Of a stretch of 64,000 bases of DNA, positions 1 through 12,299 are shown piece by piece. A program made the position numbers and the translations under genes. Below the pieces are notes generated by a model, which was not told the origin of the DNA, ran no database searches, and saw nothing but the letters and a program-made list of their open reading frames with translations. This DNA is from Leptobrachium leishanense (taxonomy: Eukaryota > Chordata > Amphibia > Anura > Megophryidae): assembly GCA_009667805.1 (NCBI GenBank), contig CM019063.1:189592661-189656660 (forward strand), in the 5' to 3' direction. How positions within the stretch are numbered: position 1 is the first letter of the stretch; every line of letters starts with the position of its first letter.

Positions 1-324
1 TTAAAACGGGAATATTTTTAACATTGAAGCCTATGGGATTCTCCTGAATAAATTTGCCGAATTAAACCACCGAATGGCAGAGCATTAGGGGAACCTTTCA
101 CTGCTGGTTTGTGTTCTCTGAATAGCCGAAGCAGTGCTTTTTGATGGGGATTTCACTGCCCTCGAACAGGGACCGAACAGGCACCGTATGTGCAGGCAAT
201 TCGCCAGGATTTGGAGAATTGCCTGCTCTCTGGATAGCCGAATGGCCAGGAAAGGTAGCCGAACGCTGATTTTCAGCGTTCGGTTACCTTTCTCAAGCAA
301 TTCGAATCTCTTTGGATAACCCTG
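1..324. mobile_element. MITE, CAGGGTTATTC family (cut by window start)
   Basis: This is the right part of a short non-autonomous DNA transposon. It ends in a diverged copy of the terminal inverted repeat GAATAACCCTG. Its first 60 bases (AAAACGGGAATATTTTTAACATTGAAGCCTATGGGATT, read in pieces) recur in the copies at 26780, 35715 and 62689. The last 100 bases hold a hairpin around AGCGTTCGGTTACCTTTC. No coding capacity is visible. The left end lies outside the window. Confidence 0.75.
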
Positions 325-2160
325 TAAGTGTAAAACATAGGAGGCTGGGGTGAATGGATATACAGTATGGGATTCAAAGTGAAGAAGACAATTGTTTTGG
401 GATTTTTTTTTACATGTAGGGGGGCTGAATACTACCAGTGTACACTGCCACTCAAGTGCAGTGGCAGTAGAGCTGTTCTTATTTTTATGCGTTATAAATA
501 GTTTAAAGTTTGAATTCCTGGATGTGGGATGAGACTATGTTTCATGGTTAAAGTAGAATAAAAATGTGCAAATAGCAGATACTGTATAAATCTCTTAAGG
601 ATTTGAGTCCCTGATTTGAGCACCTGAGCCACATTTTACACAAAATCAGCTAGATCCAAGAAACATTTTCAATGTTGGAAATTAGGATTATCTATAAGAA
701 GAGTGAGAGGGTATAATTCAGATAAAAAGGGATGGTTTCATATCAATACAATGACACACTATCAGCATGGTTCTACTATGAGGATTGGAAGAGGGATAAG
801 GTGCTGAAGGGATGCAATGTCCCCCAATATTAAGACAATAGTGATATCCCTTCATGTGCACCAACGACCCAAGCAGATCCATCAGTTTATTGATGATTGA
901 TAGGCCACAACTCTATGAAGAAAGGTAGCATAATAATAACAATGGAATGCTGGAAAGTTGAACCCCCTACCTTGAATTTAAATAGACACAAATAAGTGAA
1001 GGTTGCTCCAAACATTATGACAAGCCAAGGAATTTATAGAGGTAAAAAAGGTAAAATTGTATTTTTAATTCATGCTTACATCTGCTATATCTTTCAATAA
1101 TATGTATGGGGTATCTGGCAGATGGAAATGTGCAATCAAATTGCCAGACCATAAGAATGTGCAATTCATAAATAACCACTCTGTCTTGACATCAAGTGTG
1201 TGATCTGAAAATAGCCAATGGGCCTTATATCATAAAAGCTAGCTGTTTCCAGCCATTAATGTTGAATGTTGCCAATCGTGGAAATAGAGGAACATAACCA
1301 TATCTGAGTTATTATTCAGACACTACAAGTTCCAATCACCAAAAGTACATAAATAAGTCTGAAACTGATTAAAACATGATCATGCAAAATGTTTCATGAT
1401 CTATGTGGAACATCGTATCATGTACTACTTAAAGTCTTTGCCTTGTATTATTTGAATGGCAGGGGGAAAAGAATTAATCCAGTAAATTAAAACAATAGAG
1501 CATAGTTCATGAAATGAGTAATGCAGGAACAAAAATTTATTAGCTTAAATCGAAGTTAAGAATCTTGTGTTATAGAGAGAATCAAGATAATACTGTTTGT
1601 TCATCGTAGATGCAACATTATTGGGTCTAGAGATAAGTGGAATTAGGCATTCATCTAGGTCATTATCCCAGTGAGCTGTTATTTTAAAAGGAAACTGTTA
1701 ACTATTGCAGCTCCACTTGCAAATTCTATATCTCACATGCTTGTTGAAGTTGTCATGATAATTAGTAGCCAACTTTACAGCATGTTGCTGTACTTGTACA
1801 TGTCCTATACTTTGCACAGGATGTGCAAAAGTCCTGGCAGCCAAGAAAATACTACTGGCTTCTAAAAGCTGGTGTTAGGTGATATTGAGGTTGCAAAATT
1901 AGATAAAACCTTAGAAATTAAAAAAAAATAAAACTCCCTTTACAGCTTTCCCTACAACACTGGAACCATGAACAGTCTCTCGCAAATCACCACTACAACA
2001 GGAATAGTAGCCTTATATGATATATTACATATTGTATAATTGGATGTTTATTTTTCAAAAATTTAGGTTAAATTTTGATGTGTGTCTCTGCCTGTTGCTT
2101 TGTTCATAAACCCCTATGAAATTAGACAGGACCTGTAAGTGTCATGTGGTGTCAAGAGTT
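325..2160. other. No recognisable feature
   Basis: AT-rich sequence. I saw no convincing ORF, repeat array or terminal inverted repeats. Short ORFs here have no recognisable motif. Confidence 0.5.
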
Positions 2161-2890
2161 AACGGAGTAAGCTCAATATGCAGTGACATGGAGACCAGAG
2201 TAGGGGTGAAAAACAAGATGTTTATTGGAGTATAAGAAAATACAAGTATTGGGCATAAATACAAGTGAATATGGCTGGATACTGTGAACAGGCTGGACAG
2301 GGCATGAGTAGGAGGGAGAGAGGATATGCAAGACACAGAGACACAGGAACAAGACAGGAAGAGAGCTGAACATACAAAGGTTGGATTGAATTAAAAGACA
2401 TAATGGTACATAGGGGACTCATAGGTTAGAAGGAAACACAAGACGGCTGGAGCGCAGGAATGGAAGAGGACTGATTGGATGACAGGCTAAAGGCCACTGG
2501 AACAGGCTGGAGACTCTGAACAAGGGCAACAGGTTAGAAGGCTTGAGGGCACCAGCTGAAGTCATTGAGGCTTCATAGAAACAGTGGAAGGCACAGAGGC
2601 TTGAAGGCAACAGTGGAAGGCATGGAGGCTTGAGGGCAACAGCAGATGGCATGGATGCTTGATGACAACAGCGGCAGGCACGGAAGCTTGAAGATGACAG
2701 TGGAGGGCATAGAGGCAAGTACTAGAGCTGGGCTTGGAATCAGACAAATAGGCTACAGGACCGCATAGAAGGATAAGACTTCTTTCAGTGATGAAGCCCT
2801 GAGAGAAGGGCATTGCTGTCCTAAATAGGCAGTCCATCAAAGAGGTGAATGGCTACACCTGTGGTAGTCACAGAGCAGGAGGTGGGCGAT
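2161..2890 (-). repeat. Unclassified retroelement-like segment
   Basis: On the minus strand this reads as a leader-like sequence (CTATTTAGGACAGCAATGCC) followed by short imperfect tandem units. In style it resembles the segments at 8085-8600 and 58380-58700, which also have a CCTG/CCAG-rich leader. It may be an LTR-retrotransposon leader or a repeat shared by the three loci, but no reverse transcriptase or LTR pair is visible, so the class is unknown. Confidence 0.3.
2540..2713. repeat. 29-bp minisatellite, 6 copies
   Basis: Six consecutive imperfect 29-bp units start at 2540, 2569, 2598, 2627, 2656 and 2685. The consensus is near GGCTTGAGGGCAACAGTGG followed by AAGGCATGGA. The repetitive minus-strand ORF over this stretch is explained by the tandem repeat. 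Confidence 0.85.
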
Positions 2891-3267
2891 GGGAGCTCAG
2901 GATGGAACACCAAGCCAGAAGGCTGCAAAAAGTATATAGTGAAGACCTAGACTGGATCCTCCAAGCATTTCTGCAAATTGTCATCAGGTTAAAGAGGCAG
3001 TGGAACCAATCCTGCATTGTGTCACCTATTCCCTTGATATATGACTAATCCCTGCAAGCAGACAAGCTATCCTACACTGCCAGTTCTTGAAGTGGCTGGA
3101 TTTCTACCTATATGGAATACAGTAACCAGACACCAGAGGTTAATACCAGTATGCTCCTGAGCCAGATACCATGGGTTAATGCCAGGTTGGATTGTCAACC
3201 AAGTGCCAGGGGTTGTTATGCCAGAGCAGGTCGTAAGCCAAGTGCCAGGTGTCATTATGCCAGATCC

Positions 3268-3345
3268 AGTGGCGTAACTAGAAACCTGAGGGCCCCGGTG
3301 CAAGAATCCATGAAGGGCCCCCCTACCCCCTCCCTCCCAAAAAAA
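3268..3345 (+). repeat. Repeat fragment flanking the minisatellite
   Basis: The sequence CAGTGGCGTAACTAGAAACC, followed by GGGCCCCGGTGCAAGAATCC, looks like the terminus of a dispersed repeat. A related motif (CTAGCACCGGCCCTGA) lies beside the second, inverted minisatellite near 39.53 kb. Assignment to a named family is not possible by eye. Confidence 0.35.
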
Positions 3346-3384
3346 TCTATATTTTTACTTTTTTTTTCAAGCAATATAAAAAAG

Positions 3385-3862
3385 ATAGTATTGCACCCAG
3401 CTCACATAGATATATATATTGCCCCCAGCTCACATGGATTTATATTGCCCCCAGCTCACATGGATATATATATTGCCCCCAGCTGACATGGATTTATTGC
3501 CCCCAGCTCACATGGATTTATTGCCCCCAGCTCACACATGGATATATATTGCCCCCAGCTCACACATGGGTATATATTGCCCCAGCTCACACATGGATAT
3601 ATATTGCCGCAGCTCACACATGGATATATTTGCCCCCAGATCACACATGGGTATATTTTCCCCCAGCTCATGGATATATATTGCCCCCAGCTAATGGATA
3701 TATATTTGCCCCCAGCTCGTGGATATATATTTGCCCCCAGCTCGTGGATATATATTTGCCCCCAGCTCATGGGTATATTTTTGCCCCCAGCTCATGGATA
3801 TATATTTGCCCCAGCTCATGAGTATATAGTGCCCCCAGCTCATGGGTATATAGTGCCCCCAG
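3385..3862 (+). repeat. AT-rich minisatellite, about 26-30 bp unit
   Basis: Tandem units read TTGCCCCCAGCTCACA, then TGGATATATA, with small indels between copies. The array continues to about 3860, with the unit changing from CTCACACATGG to CTCATGG or CTCGTGG. Several overlapping ORFs on both strands are artefacts of the array. The inverted array at 38.77-39.23 kb has the same core. Confidence 0.9.
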
Positions 3863-3889
3863 CGCTCACCTTGCTCTGCGCTGTTCTTC

Positions 3890-4010
3890 TCCACGAGGCG
3901 AGCGGCCGCTGATGTGCAGCTTGGCCGCTCGCCAGAAACCACCTGACCAGCGCAGCCGAGTTCTCGCAAGATCTCGTGTACTGGTCAGGTGGTTCCCATC
4001 CCACGTGAGC
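3890..4010. repeat. GC-rich inverted repeats
   Basis: Two nested inverted repeats are visible. GCGAGCGGCCGC pairs with GCTTGGCCGCTCGC, and AACCACCTGACCAG pairs with CTGGTCAGGTGGTT. They sit directly next to the minisatellite in an otherwise AT-rich region and may be the end of the same transposable element. Confidence 0.55.
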
Positions 4011-5840
4011 GGCTGCTGGAACCCAGGCCCTTTGCACAGGAAGTGACACATCAGCTTTCTTGAGACAGTGCCGTGTTCCATGTTGAGGGGCATGACAGTA
4101 AGTGACAGGAAACTGCTTTAGCAAAGAAATATTGTAAGGGTACACACCTTAAAAGACAAACTGAAGGCAGGTTCTACACAGTTGAGAGTGTCCACAAACT
4201 GCCTGAGAATCTGGGGTTTAAGAGAAGAAATTTTATGCCCAACTTCGGTAGCTCCCATGCATGAAACACAAAAAACAGAAATACAGACAGTAGTTTAATA
4301 CTGCTGGGAAGGCGTAACGAGAGTATGAACTAGAATGCTCTTTCACTCACATGCTCAGAAGCCTGCACATGCGCTGGCTCGGTAGGATAGCAACGTGCCA
4401 ACTTATGGTGACTCTATGGTATTCTCTGGTGACTCCTCAAAGGAATATATAAAAAAAAGCAGCAACCAAAATAAGGTGATGGTCAAAACAATCTGCGTTA
4501 TTGGTACACAAAGAAAAGGTTACTCCAAATATGGGACAAAATCAAATAGTGCATCTGGTGTTAAACAGATATCTGATTTATTAGATAAGAAAAGAGAGAA
4601 AAAAAAAGGAAAGAAAATGCACCGTGTACATATAATATGCAATCAATAGAAATTGTAATTTGCAAAAACTAAAAATACCACTGTGAAAAGTAAAACTGAA
4701 AAAAACAACATAAATTTAAAACCAGAAGGGTAAAAACCGAACATGAAACAGAAACCACGTCCACTTCTCGCTACAATAGATAATTGGGGTAACAGTTGGC
4801 CCATAAACCAAGGGCAAAGTTGCAAAAGGCAATGTAATGATAAAAAACAGACAATGTCCATATAGGTCCGACCTGTTGCCGCTTCCACAAAGGGTTAAAA
4901 GTGTTGGATGGAGACCCATTTCACCAAAGGCAATCTTGGCTTCATCAGTCCTAGAATGTGCAGTCTTTCCAGGGTGCTTTTAAATACAACTGTAATCATC
5001 CTATGATCTTCTACACCTGGTCCTCTTTGCGACTTCCTGGTACCTGATGATGACATCCTTCGGCTGAGGAGTCTCAATGTGGCTGCTGGGCCCGTGGGAA
5101 TGAGTCCCAACATGGCCGCCAGCTCAAAGCTCCTCAGTCGTTCTCGCGTGGCACATGGGTGCAACAGAGATTTGATTTCCATGATCGTAAGCCTGGCTCT
5201 TACTTCCTGGACTGTGCAGACACCACAATTAGGTTGGTGCCTCTGGGCATGGTCTGCTTTGGACTTTTTTTTTTTTTTCTCTCTTTTTTTCCTTCCTTCG
5301 CATCAGGAGCCATGTTGTGAATAGCATCCTGGCTCCTGGGTTTGCCATCTTGTGTTTGGCTTCTTTGTAAGTTCTGTTTTTTTGTTCTTATTAATGGTCA
5401 ATAGGAGTTCATTATTGAAAAGAGGGAAGGAGAGAGAAGTTGAAACAGGGTGGAATGAATACACATTCTAAGGTATTGTGAGATAATAAGGTGCACCAGT
5501 ACTTGAATTCAATCAATATGGAGTAAAAATAAAGCACAAAGTGCAACGGTAAAACTATGACAAAATAGGAAGCTCCAGTTGTCAATGAACTGACAGAGGG
5601 CTGAACGCGCACTTGGTTGTTTAGCCAATCCAGTGACTCTCAATGTGCGTGCACTGAGAGTCATTGGCCTTTTGGTAATGTATAGAGCTGATCACTTTTG
5701 ACCTACATCTTTGGAGGCTGTTTGATGCAAGCAGATCAACAGATTCCAGAGTGGGAAGAGTTCTGCCTGTTTGGAAGGCTGAATCAGCCTTCAGAGATGC
5801 CTGCTGGTGCACACTTAGCCTGACATGACTATTTCAATTA
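4011..5840. other. Non-coding, possibly dispersed repeat at 4640-5320
   Basis: No gene can be supported. The stretch 4640-5320 includes CACTTTTAACCC-type text and a GGCTTCATCAG segment that looks like old dispersed-repeat DNA. The overlapping short ORFs on the minus strand have hydrophobic, low-complexity translations and no family motif. A poly-T tract lies at about 5265-5290. Confidence 0.35.
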
Positions 5841-5852
5841 TATTAAATGATC

Positions 5853-6697
5853 TAGAGATATGCAATTTGTTTCGTTCTGAATTGAAATTCAGACGAAATT
5901 CGCCATTTTCGTAATTCGATAGCGTTTCCGAAAACTAAATATCGATCATATGAAAATTTCGGATCAATCTGTAATTTCGGATCGATTTGATTCGGTGATT
6001 CGGATCATTTTGGGTGATTCGGATCAGTTGTTTTTTCCTTTTTTTATGAGTTATTTTGTTTTTTATTGCTTATTTAAGAATGGCAAGTATCATATACGTA
6101 TTCATCATATTTTATATTTTTTTATAGTAAATTATAGGATATGATGGAAATAATGATATTTTTAGAAAGTCCATTTAATGGCGGTAAAAACGGTGTATAA
6201 TATGTGTGGGTTGCATAAATGAGTAAGAGTAAAATTTGACCTAAACACGAACAGTGCAGAAACATAAAAACAGCAGCGGTCACTAAAGGACAGATTTGTG
6301 TAAAACTGCCCCATCCCTAAGGGGTTAAAAGAAGTTAGGAAACCTAAAATTTCACCCAAAAAATGCCGAAAAAATCCTAAAAGAATAATTAAGTAAAGAA
6401 ACTTACATTCTATTGGTAGTAATCTACATAACATTCTTAAATAAGCAATAAAAAATGAAATAACTCATAAAAAAACAAAAAACCAACTGATCAGAATCAC
6501 CCAAAATAATCCGAATCGCTGAAATGATCCGAATCGCCAAAATGATCTGAATCACCAAAATGATCCGAATCAATGAAATGATCCGAATCAACGAATCGAA
6601 ATTATCCAAAACTAAAGAAAAAATGTCCGAAATGATCCGAAAAAACCCCCCGAAACCCCCGAAACGAGACGAAAAAAAAAAGTAATGCACATCCCTA
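5853..6697. mobile_element. hAT-like non-autonomous element with perfect 8-bp TSD
   Basis: The element begins TAGAGATATGCA and ends TGCACATCCCTA, an imperfect terminal inverted repeat. It is flanked on both sides by AAATGATC (5845-5852 and 6698-6705), an 8-bp target-site duplication characteristic of the hAT superfamily. Long subterminal arms (about 5875-6085 and 6424-6680) are inverted copies rich in GATCCGAATC units. The middle is unique and holds no transposase, so it must have been moved in trans. Confidence 0.85.
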
Positions 6698-7280
6698 AAA
6701 TGATCATTTTAGCTAGAGTACCCCTTTAAGTCAACAGAAACTGACATATCATAATATCAATACAATTTCAACTGTATTTAGGAAACATTGAGACCTTACC
6801 AGACAAAATGTGCCAGTAATGCCTAATGCCTAATGAATGAGTGCTAAAGAATCAAGGTTTAATTTCGATTTTAACCCTTTGGCTGCGGAAGACGTGTGGG
6901 GATGTCTCTGGGTTTCCACAGCCAAGGGGGAGACCTTGACCACTCCGGTTGGAGTCCTGAGGTGGTCTGACTTCCTTAAAGTCAGGCCGTTCCAAGGGAT
7001 CCCTCCTGGTACAAATATGCAATTGCGCTGGTGTGCGATGACTTAATTTTTAGGCACCACCCAGCAGAGCCGGGTGAAGGCCTAAAGGGAGACTGGCGTC
7101 CTTTGGACTCCTTTAGCCAGCGGGGTCACTAGGGTTGGTGTCACCCACTGCGGTAACCCATGGTGTCACCCCCTTCATATTACTACTTTTTTTTAACTAC
7201 TGTTGCTCATAAGTCAGAACTCCTAGAAATCAGAAGTCAGAAATCAGATGTCAGAATTCAGAAGACCCTGTAGAAAACCA

Positions 7281-7505
7281 CACACTGAATGTAATGACAA
7301 TAGTAATGTATTAAATACATAATAATGTATGTAATAAATAATGTAAAAACACCGTCACTGTACACAGTACAGAGAAAATTTTCATAATGCTGCTCGGAAA
7401 TCAGAACTCCCATAGTTCGGAACGCCCACTCTGAATGCAATGACAATAGTAGTGTATTAAATACATAACAATGTATGTAATAAGTAATAAAATAACACTG
7501 TCACT
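7281..7505 (+). repeat. Direct repeat pair, about 75 bp
   Basis: The stretch starting CTGAATGTAATGACAATAG near 7284 recurs near 7431 as CTGAATGCAATGACAATAG. Each copy is followed by matching GTATTAAATACATAA text and ends near a CACTG motif. The spacing is about 147 bp. Confidence 0.75.
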
Positions 7506-7648
7506 GCTATGATTGATTAGAAGAATAATATATATTAGTTTAAAGCTTCCATTATACATTAAAGAAAGTTCACAGCATAGAGAATTTTTTCATAATTTAT
7601 TCTGGGACCAGAAGAGGAGAGGATAAAAAAAACAAAAAAGGAAAAAAA

Positions 7649-7775
7649 GCTCCACAGCAATTAAACTCACAGGAATGTGCGGTGTGTGTATAAGCATATC
7701 ACAGAGCTCCACAGCAATAAAACTCACATTAATGTACGGTGTGTATGAGCGTATCAGAGAGCTCCACAGCAATAT
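7649..7775 (+). repeat. 56-bp tandem repeat, about 2.3 copies
   Basis: Units begin GCTCCACAGCAAT at 7649, 7706 and 7761. The last copy is partial and runs into unrelated sequence. Confidence 0.8.
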
Positions 7776-8084
7776 TGAATCTTTCTTTTCCTAATTGGTT
7801 GCCTGTATAACAGAGTACTGTAGTTTTTTTTGTTTTAGATTTGAAAGTTAAATGACACTGTTATTGAATTCTGTATATTTCCATTACATAAAGTTGTTTT
7901 CTGTTTATTTCCTATCAATTTATAATGCAATGTGAATGAAAGACTTGCTTTCCCATATAGAGTGCACTTCCCCAAATGAATCAAGGAATTGTGAGTAAGT
8001 TATGCAAGGTTCAAAACCTCTCACTTTTTGCATCTAAAGTCAACGTTAGAGAATACCATACATACGTATTTCCTTATGTCAGGA

Positions 8085-8600
8085 ACCCAGTCCAGGGGCA
8101 CGAAGATGCTGGAGGATGCCCTTACATGACCCTTGGCAGCGCCTTACATGGACTATTCCTAATCAGGTTTTGGAAACATGCCCTGTATTGCATCCCAGGC
8201 TTTACTCAGTCCTCGTCGGGACTGCCGGCCTTCATTCTGGATTGTTAAAACTGAGGAGTGGTCTATCTGCATGCTGATGGACTCCCTTTAACAGGGAGAC
8301 ACTTCCCTGCTTCTGCCCTGTGTGTTATTCATCATCCATTGCACATTCCTGAAGCCTATACACACCTGGGCTATTACCAGCTGCCCTTTGCCGGAGCCCT
8401 GTACCACAGTCTCCAGCATGTACCACAGTGCCTTCAGGACTCCTGCTACTCCAATGACTCAGAGATCCCTGCTACTCCAGTGCTTCCAAGACCACTGTGA
8501 CTCCAGTGCCTTTGATTGCCCTGCTAGTCCATTGCCTTCGACTATCCTGCTTTCCAAGTCTTCAGCCTCTTGCTCTGTATGTTACAGTTAAGTCACTGGA
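8085..8600 (+). repeat. Unclassified CT-rich repeat-like segment
   Basis: This contains imperfect units of about 30 bp such as CCTGCTACTCCAGTGC, alternating with CTTC-rich text. Its overlapping short ORFs reflect the low stop-codon density of CT-rich repeats. It resembles the minus strand of 2161-2890 and of 58380-58700. A retrotransposon leader is possible; there is no RT motif. Confidence 0.3.
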
Positions 8601-8689
8601 GTTCAAAATGCGGCGAAGCCCAGAAGGAGACACCTTAAACCTGGAGAAAAATACACTGAATAGGGTGAAGGGGGTAGGCATATGACTAG

Positions 8690-8925
8690 TAGGGATGAGC
8701 TGTTCGGTTCGATCAGTTCGGAGTTCGATTCGAACATTGGATGTTCGAAAGTTCGCGAACTTCAAACTTTTTGGGACGTTCGCCAAAAGTTCGAAAAAAA
8801 ATAATGTTTTGAAAAAAGATTAAAAATGCTTAAAAAAATGCTTAAAAGAATATTATAAGCAACGATTTATTAGATATTGAATTAAAACGGGAATATTTTT
8901 AACATTAAGCCTATGGGACGCAACA
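8690..8925 (+). mobile_element. hAT-like MITE, left end only
   Basis: The terminus TAGGGATGAGCTGTTCGG starts at 8690 and matches the left end of the element at 37792. Past the terminal region the sequence runs into the TTATTAGATATTGAATTAAA core that is also found in the CAGGGTTATTC MITEs. No right end (GCTCATCACTA) is visible nearby, so the copy is truncated or interrupted near 8920. Confidence 0.7.
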
Positions 8926-9240
8926 TTCTTGTTACTAAAACATCAGGCAGACACAGCCCACTGTAGAAGGCAGCCTGCTGGGGCCTCCCAAGGATCCCCT
9001 TGAGTAGCATGCGGCCGCCGGATGACAGAGCTGCGACTGTGCGGGCTAGTTGCTTGGGTGCATGTGCCAGAGAAAGGCGGCGCATGGAGGGAGCCACTGC
9101 ACCTGCGGCCACGGCAGACCCCTCAACCAGGATCCAGGGAGCCCCCACTGACCACCAGGCTAAGGTAAGGCGACACATTTCTAAAAAAATAAAATCTGAG
9201 GACATTTTTAAATGTCCCCGGGAACATAAAAAAAACCTTT
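8926..9240. other. Unassigned GC-richer stretch
   Basis: A short GC-rich island carries ORFs on both strands (minus 8882-9205, plus 9000-9272) with no recognisable motif. It may be part of the element that interrupts the MITE at 8690. Confidence 0.3.
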
Positions 9241-9248
9241 TTTTCTTT

Positions 9249-9305
9249 CTCTACCTGGCTGAATGTATTTAATTATATATATTAGATACATTCAGCCAGG
9301 TAGAG
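9249..9305. repeat. Palindrome, 25-bp arms
   Basis: The left arm CTCTACCTGGCTGAATGTAT, continuing TTAAT, pairs with the right arm ATTAGATACATTCAGCCAGG, continuing TAGAG, around a short TA-rich centre. One base pair is mismatched. Confidence 0.85.
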
Positions 9306-9483
9306 GGGGGTGGCATGTGGGCTGCGCGGGGTCTCAGGCAGTGGTTTGGTTTTTTTGTGTGTATACTTTTAGCAAATTTATAGGGGAAGGTAACGGCAGG
9401 TATGATATATATATATAGATAAGATATATATCTATATTCTTAGAAATATATATATCCAGACTTGTTTTACACACACATTTTGG

Positions 9484-9635
9484 CAACTAATTGCCCCCCC
9501 CCCCCCCATTTGGCTGATCCCTCCAGAAGAAATGTTGAACCCAATAGAGCAGAGAATAATATATATATTCTCTGCTCTGTCGGGTTCAACATTTCTTCTG
9601 GAGGGATCATCCAAATGGGGGGCGCATTTAGTTGA
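9484..9635. repeat. Large palindrome, about 75-bp arms
   Basis: The left arm runs through a C-tract, TTTGGCTGATCCCTCCAG and AGAGCAGAGAATA. It is mirrored on the right by TATTCTCTGCTCTG, CTGGAGGGATCATCCAAA and a G-tract. The outer edges CAACTAATTGC and GCATTTAGTTG also pair. The centre is (AT)n. The structure is MITE-like, but no clear TSD is seen. Confidence 0.85.
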
Positions 9636-9659
9636 TATTGTCCACATGCCACTCCCCAT

Positions 9660-11912
9660 GTGCGTCTGTGTATATATGGTCTGAGGTCTGTGGGTGGGTG
9701 TATATATATATCTGCTTGTTGATATATACGTATATATAGGTCTGCGTGTTGATATATACGTATATGATAGGAGAATGCTCTTTGGTTGCTATGGAGACCA
9801 GCCCAGCAATTACTGATTGGCTGCTGGATGTGCATTCTGGGAGAATGCCATTTTGCCTACACATGGGAAGATGAGGATCGCCGGGGTACCCTGGAGGCTG
9901 CAGGGATTGTGGTAGATGGCTGGAGGGGGCCTCATGGGACCTACAGGGGACGATGCTGAGTCTGCCCACTGACTTGGTGGTGGCCGACAGTGCCGTTGGG
10001 AGGGCCACTGTCCATGCGACTGGACCCTCAAACAGTTTTCTGGAGGAGTGAGTACCCTGAGACACTGTACCTCCTGTGTCCTCCTGAGTCCTGTCTCTGC
10101 CTTCCTGTGCCCTGCCTCACCCTGTCCAGCCTTATACCTCCAGCTTGATTATTCCAATCATTGTCCCACAATCAGCCCCCTCTGTATTTTGTTTGTGTCA
10201 GTGCAGTGTTGTACTAGACAATGAAGAATATGTGTGGAATTCCAAGAGTTGAAATGCTCCAAAAACTTCCACTTATCAAAGCATTTTTGGTCATTATCAT
10301 GCAGCTCCTTTCTGTAGATTACTGACACATCTTTCATGCCTATTTCCATTGTTTTGCCCCTCCTGGGAAACACCACCATGCCCCACCCCAGCACCAGTGT
10401 GTTCCTCAAGGGACACGCTGATTGCCGCCATTGAAGCACGTGCTGTGCAGCACCAGTGAAGACACACTGAGCGACATGTCCATTGCTGGTGCTGCACAGC
10501 GTCTCTCTTTTTGCCACTGAGCAGCATACTTCTCATGGCCCACCTGTCCTGTGGCATCCTCCAAAGATTGCAAAACCCGTAAGAATCCAATATCCAAAAT
10601 GCTTGTAGTACTGAGAATTTTGGAGAAGGTATGCCCAACTTCACCTTAATGTATTTATATGCATCAATATATTTGCGAACATATCAGTGAAGTTACTAGG
10701 TGAAAAATATATAGCTGTTCAAAATTATTTTTTTGGGGATAAAAAAAACAACATTATTCCATTAATATACTTTTATGGAAAGCAACATACAGAACTAGAA
10801 ATACCTGATGGTTTTTTTTTATTGTATTGCCAATTTACTGTATACAAAAGGAACAACCAGTGTGAAGGCCAAATATAAAGTGTTTGATATACTTCAACTA
10901 ATTATGAATAAGTCAGTAATCCATGAACTAGTCCAGTTCCCCATATTCTTACTCTATGATTATTGTATAATTATATTAGTGTATATATTATTACATATGT
11001 ATTGCACCTTTGTAATTGATCATATCAAGCTATGTTACTCTAATATTTATGGGAGCTATGTTACTCTAATATTTATACAATCATAGCATAGAAAGGATAT
11101 TTCATAATAGAACTACTGGTCTCCTCTATGTGGATTAAACCATGGCTCATTTTAAGTGGTAATTATAATGAAGAGCTAATTCTAACCTCCCCCCTGTGAT
11201 CATAGCAGCTCTTACTGAAAATGATACCTCTAAAGCAACAGGTCACATAAAATTTATATGCTACTGCCGAAAGTTGCAAAGAAGAGCCCCTGACATGATC
11301 TCTTCATCCATCATATGAAGGAGCAAGTATAGGGTATCAGTGAGGTGACCATGCATAGCACATGATTCAAATCAGTCCAGCATTGATTAATTGGGTTCAA
11401 TTTCAGTTTTGAGATTACAACAACTGTTGTTCCCCTTCACCTCAGACCGACGGCCCTTTAAAGGGAAAGTATCCATTTCCTTCACGCATGACATTCATTA
11501 AGGAGGATCAAGTCCCATTAGTGTTTAAATGCTGGATAAAATTTGGACAAACTCAATTTACTCAAGATGTGCTTAAGGTAGAACCATGAGCGGGAGCAGA
11601 GAATACTCTGTGTTCCATCCTGTGCCTGGATCTGTTTCCACTTATCCGAGACAGATACATTCCTTGTCTTTGGATGGGGGTTGCAGGTAACATTTCAGAA
11701 AGTGTTTAGTGTGATCACATTCACTATAGTACGATATCTAATCAATGGGAAGTAAGCTATTGGGGTAAAGAAAGCACAGAACCATATATAGCTTTAATCA
11801 GTAAGGGAAGAGATTCTACAATCAGGGAATTTTTTCCAAGAGGAATCTTCTTTGACCCACTGCATTCACCTCAGAGCAACTCACCAGGAACCTAATTTTG
11901 TATTACTCAATG
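9660..11912. other. No recognisable gene
   Basis: The minus-strand ORFs at 10158-10644 have no motif I recognise and overlap in all three frames, which argues against real coding. TATA/CGTATA repeats occur at 9665-9770. The rest is AT-rich unique sequence. Confidence 0.4.
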
Positions 11913-11960
11913 ATCTATCCTTCCTGGTAAAATACTTTATAAATAAATAAAATAATTAAA
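11913..11960 (+). repeat. LINE/SINE 3' tail fragment (TATCCTTCCTGGTAAAATAC family)
   Basis: This 5'-truncated copy carries only the last 35 bases of the family plus the short tandem tail ATAAATAAATAAA. Seven other copies occur in this window. Variable 5' truncation with a constant 3' end is typical of target-primed retroposition. Confidence 0.7.
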
Positions 11961-12299
11961 TGAGTCTCCTTAAAAATAACACTATTATGAGTACTTACTA
12001 CTTATTACTTAATGTTTTCCACTATTAACTTTGGGAAACCTATGACACTTATCCATTTGTGCAGAAGTTACCTTCTTATGTATTCAAGTAATGTACATGA
12101 CATTATAGGCACACCAAAATCATTTACATGCATAAACCATATTAAAATATAATTTCCACAAGCATGAATAAGTAGGAATCAACAACCATATCAATAAAAC
12201 CACCACTGTTAAAGTCTTGACACTAGAAACATCTATTAAACCGTTATGGGTCTTTTAAATGTAAGTTTCTATTCCATTATTACAAGCAAATTTTGGTGG

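Larger units (their letters stand above)
6706..8080. other. Non-coding with small direct repeats
   Basis: No gene is seen. About 7050-7170 reads like an old dispersed repeat (GGTGTCACCCACTGCGGTAA, then CCCATGGTGTCACCCCC). Two local repeat sets follow and are listed separately. Confidence 0.45.

Noticed and set aside
3112..3969. Several 90-124-codon ORFs on both strands
   Set aside because: Explained by the 26-30-bp minisatellite.
10158..10644. Overlapping minus-strand ORFs of 115-119 codons
   Set aside because: No recognised motif, three frames open together, no promoter or splice context.
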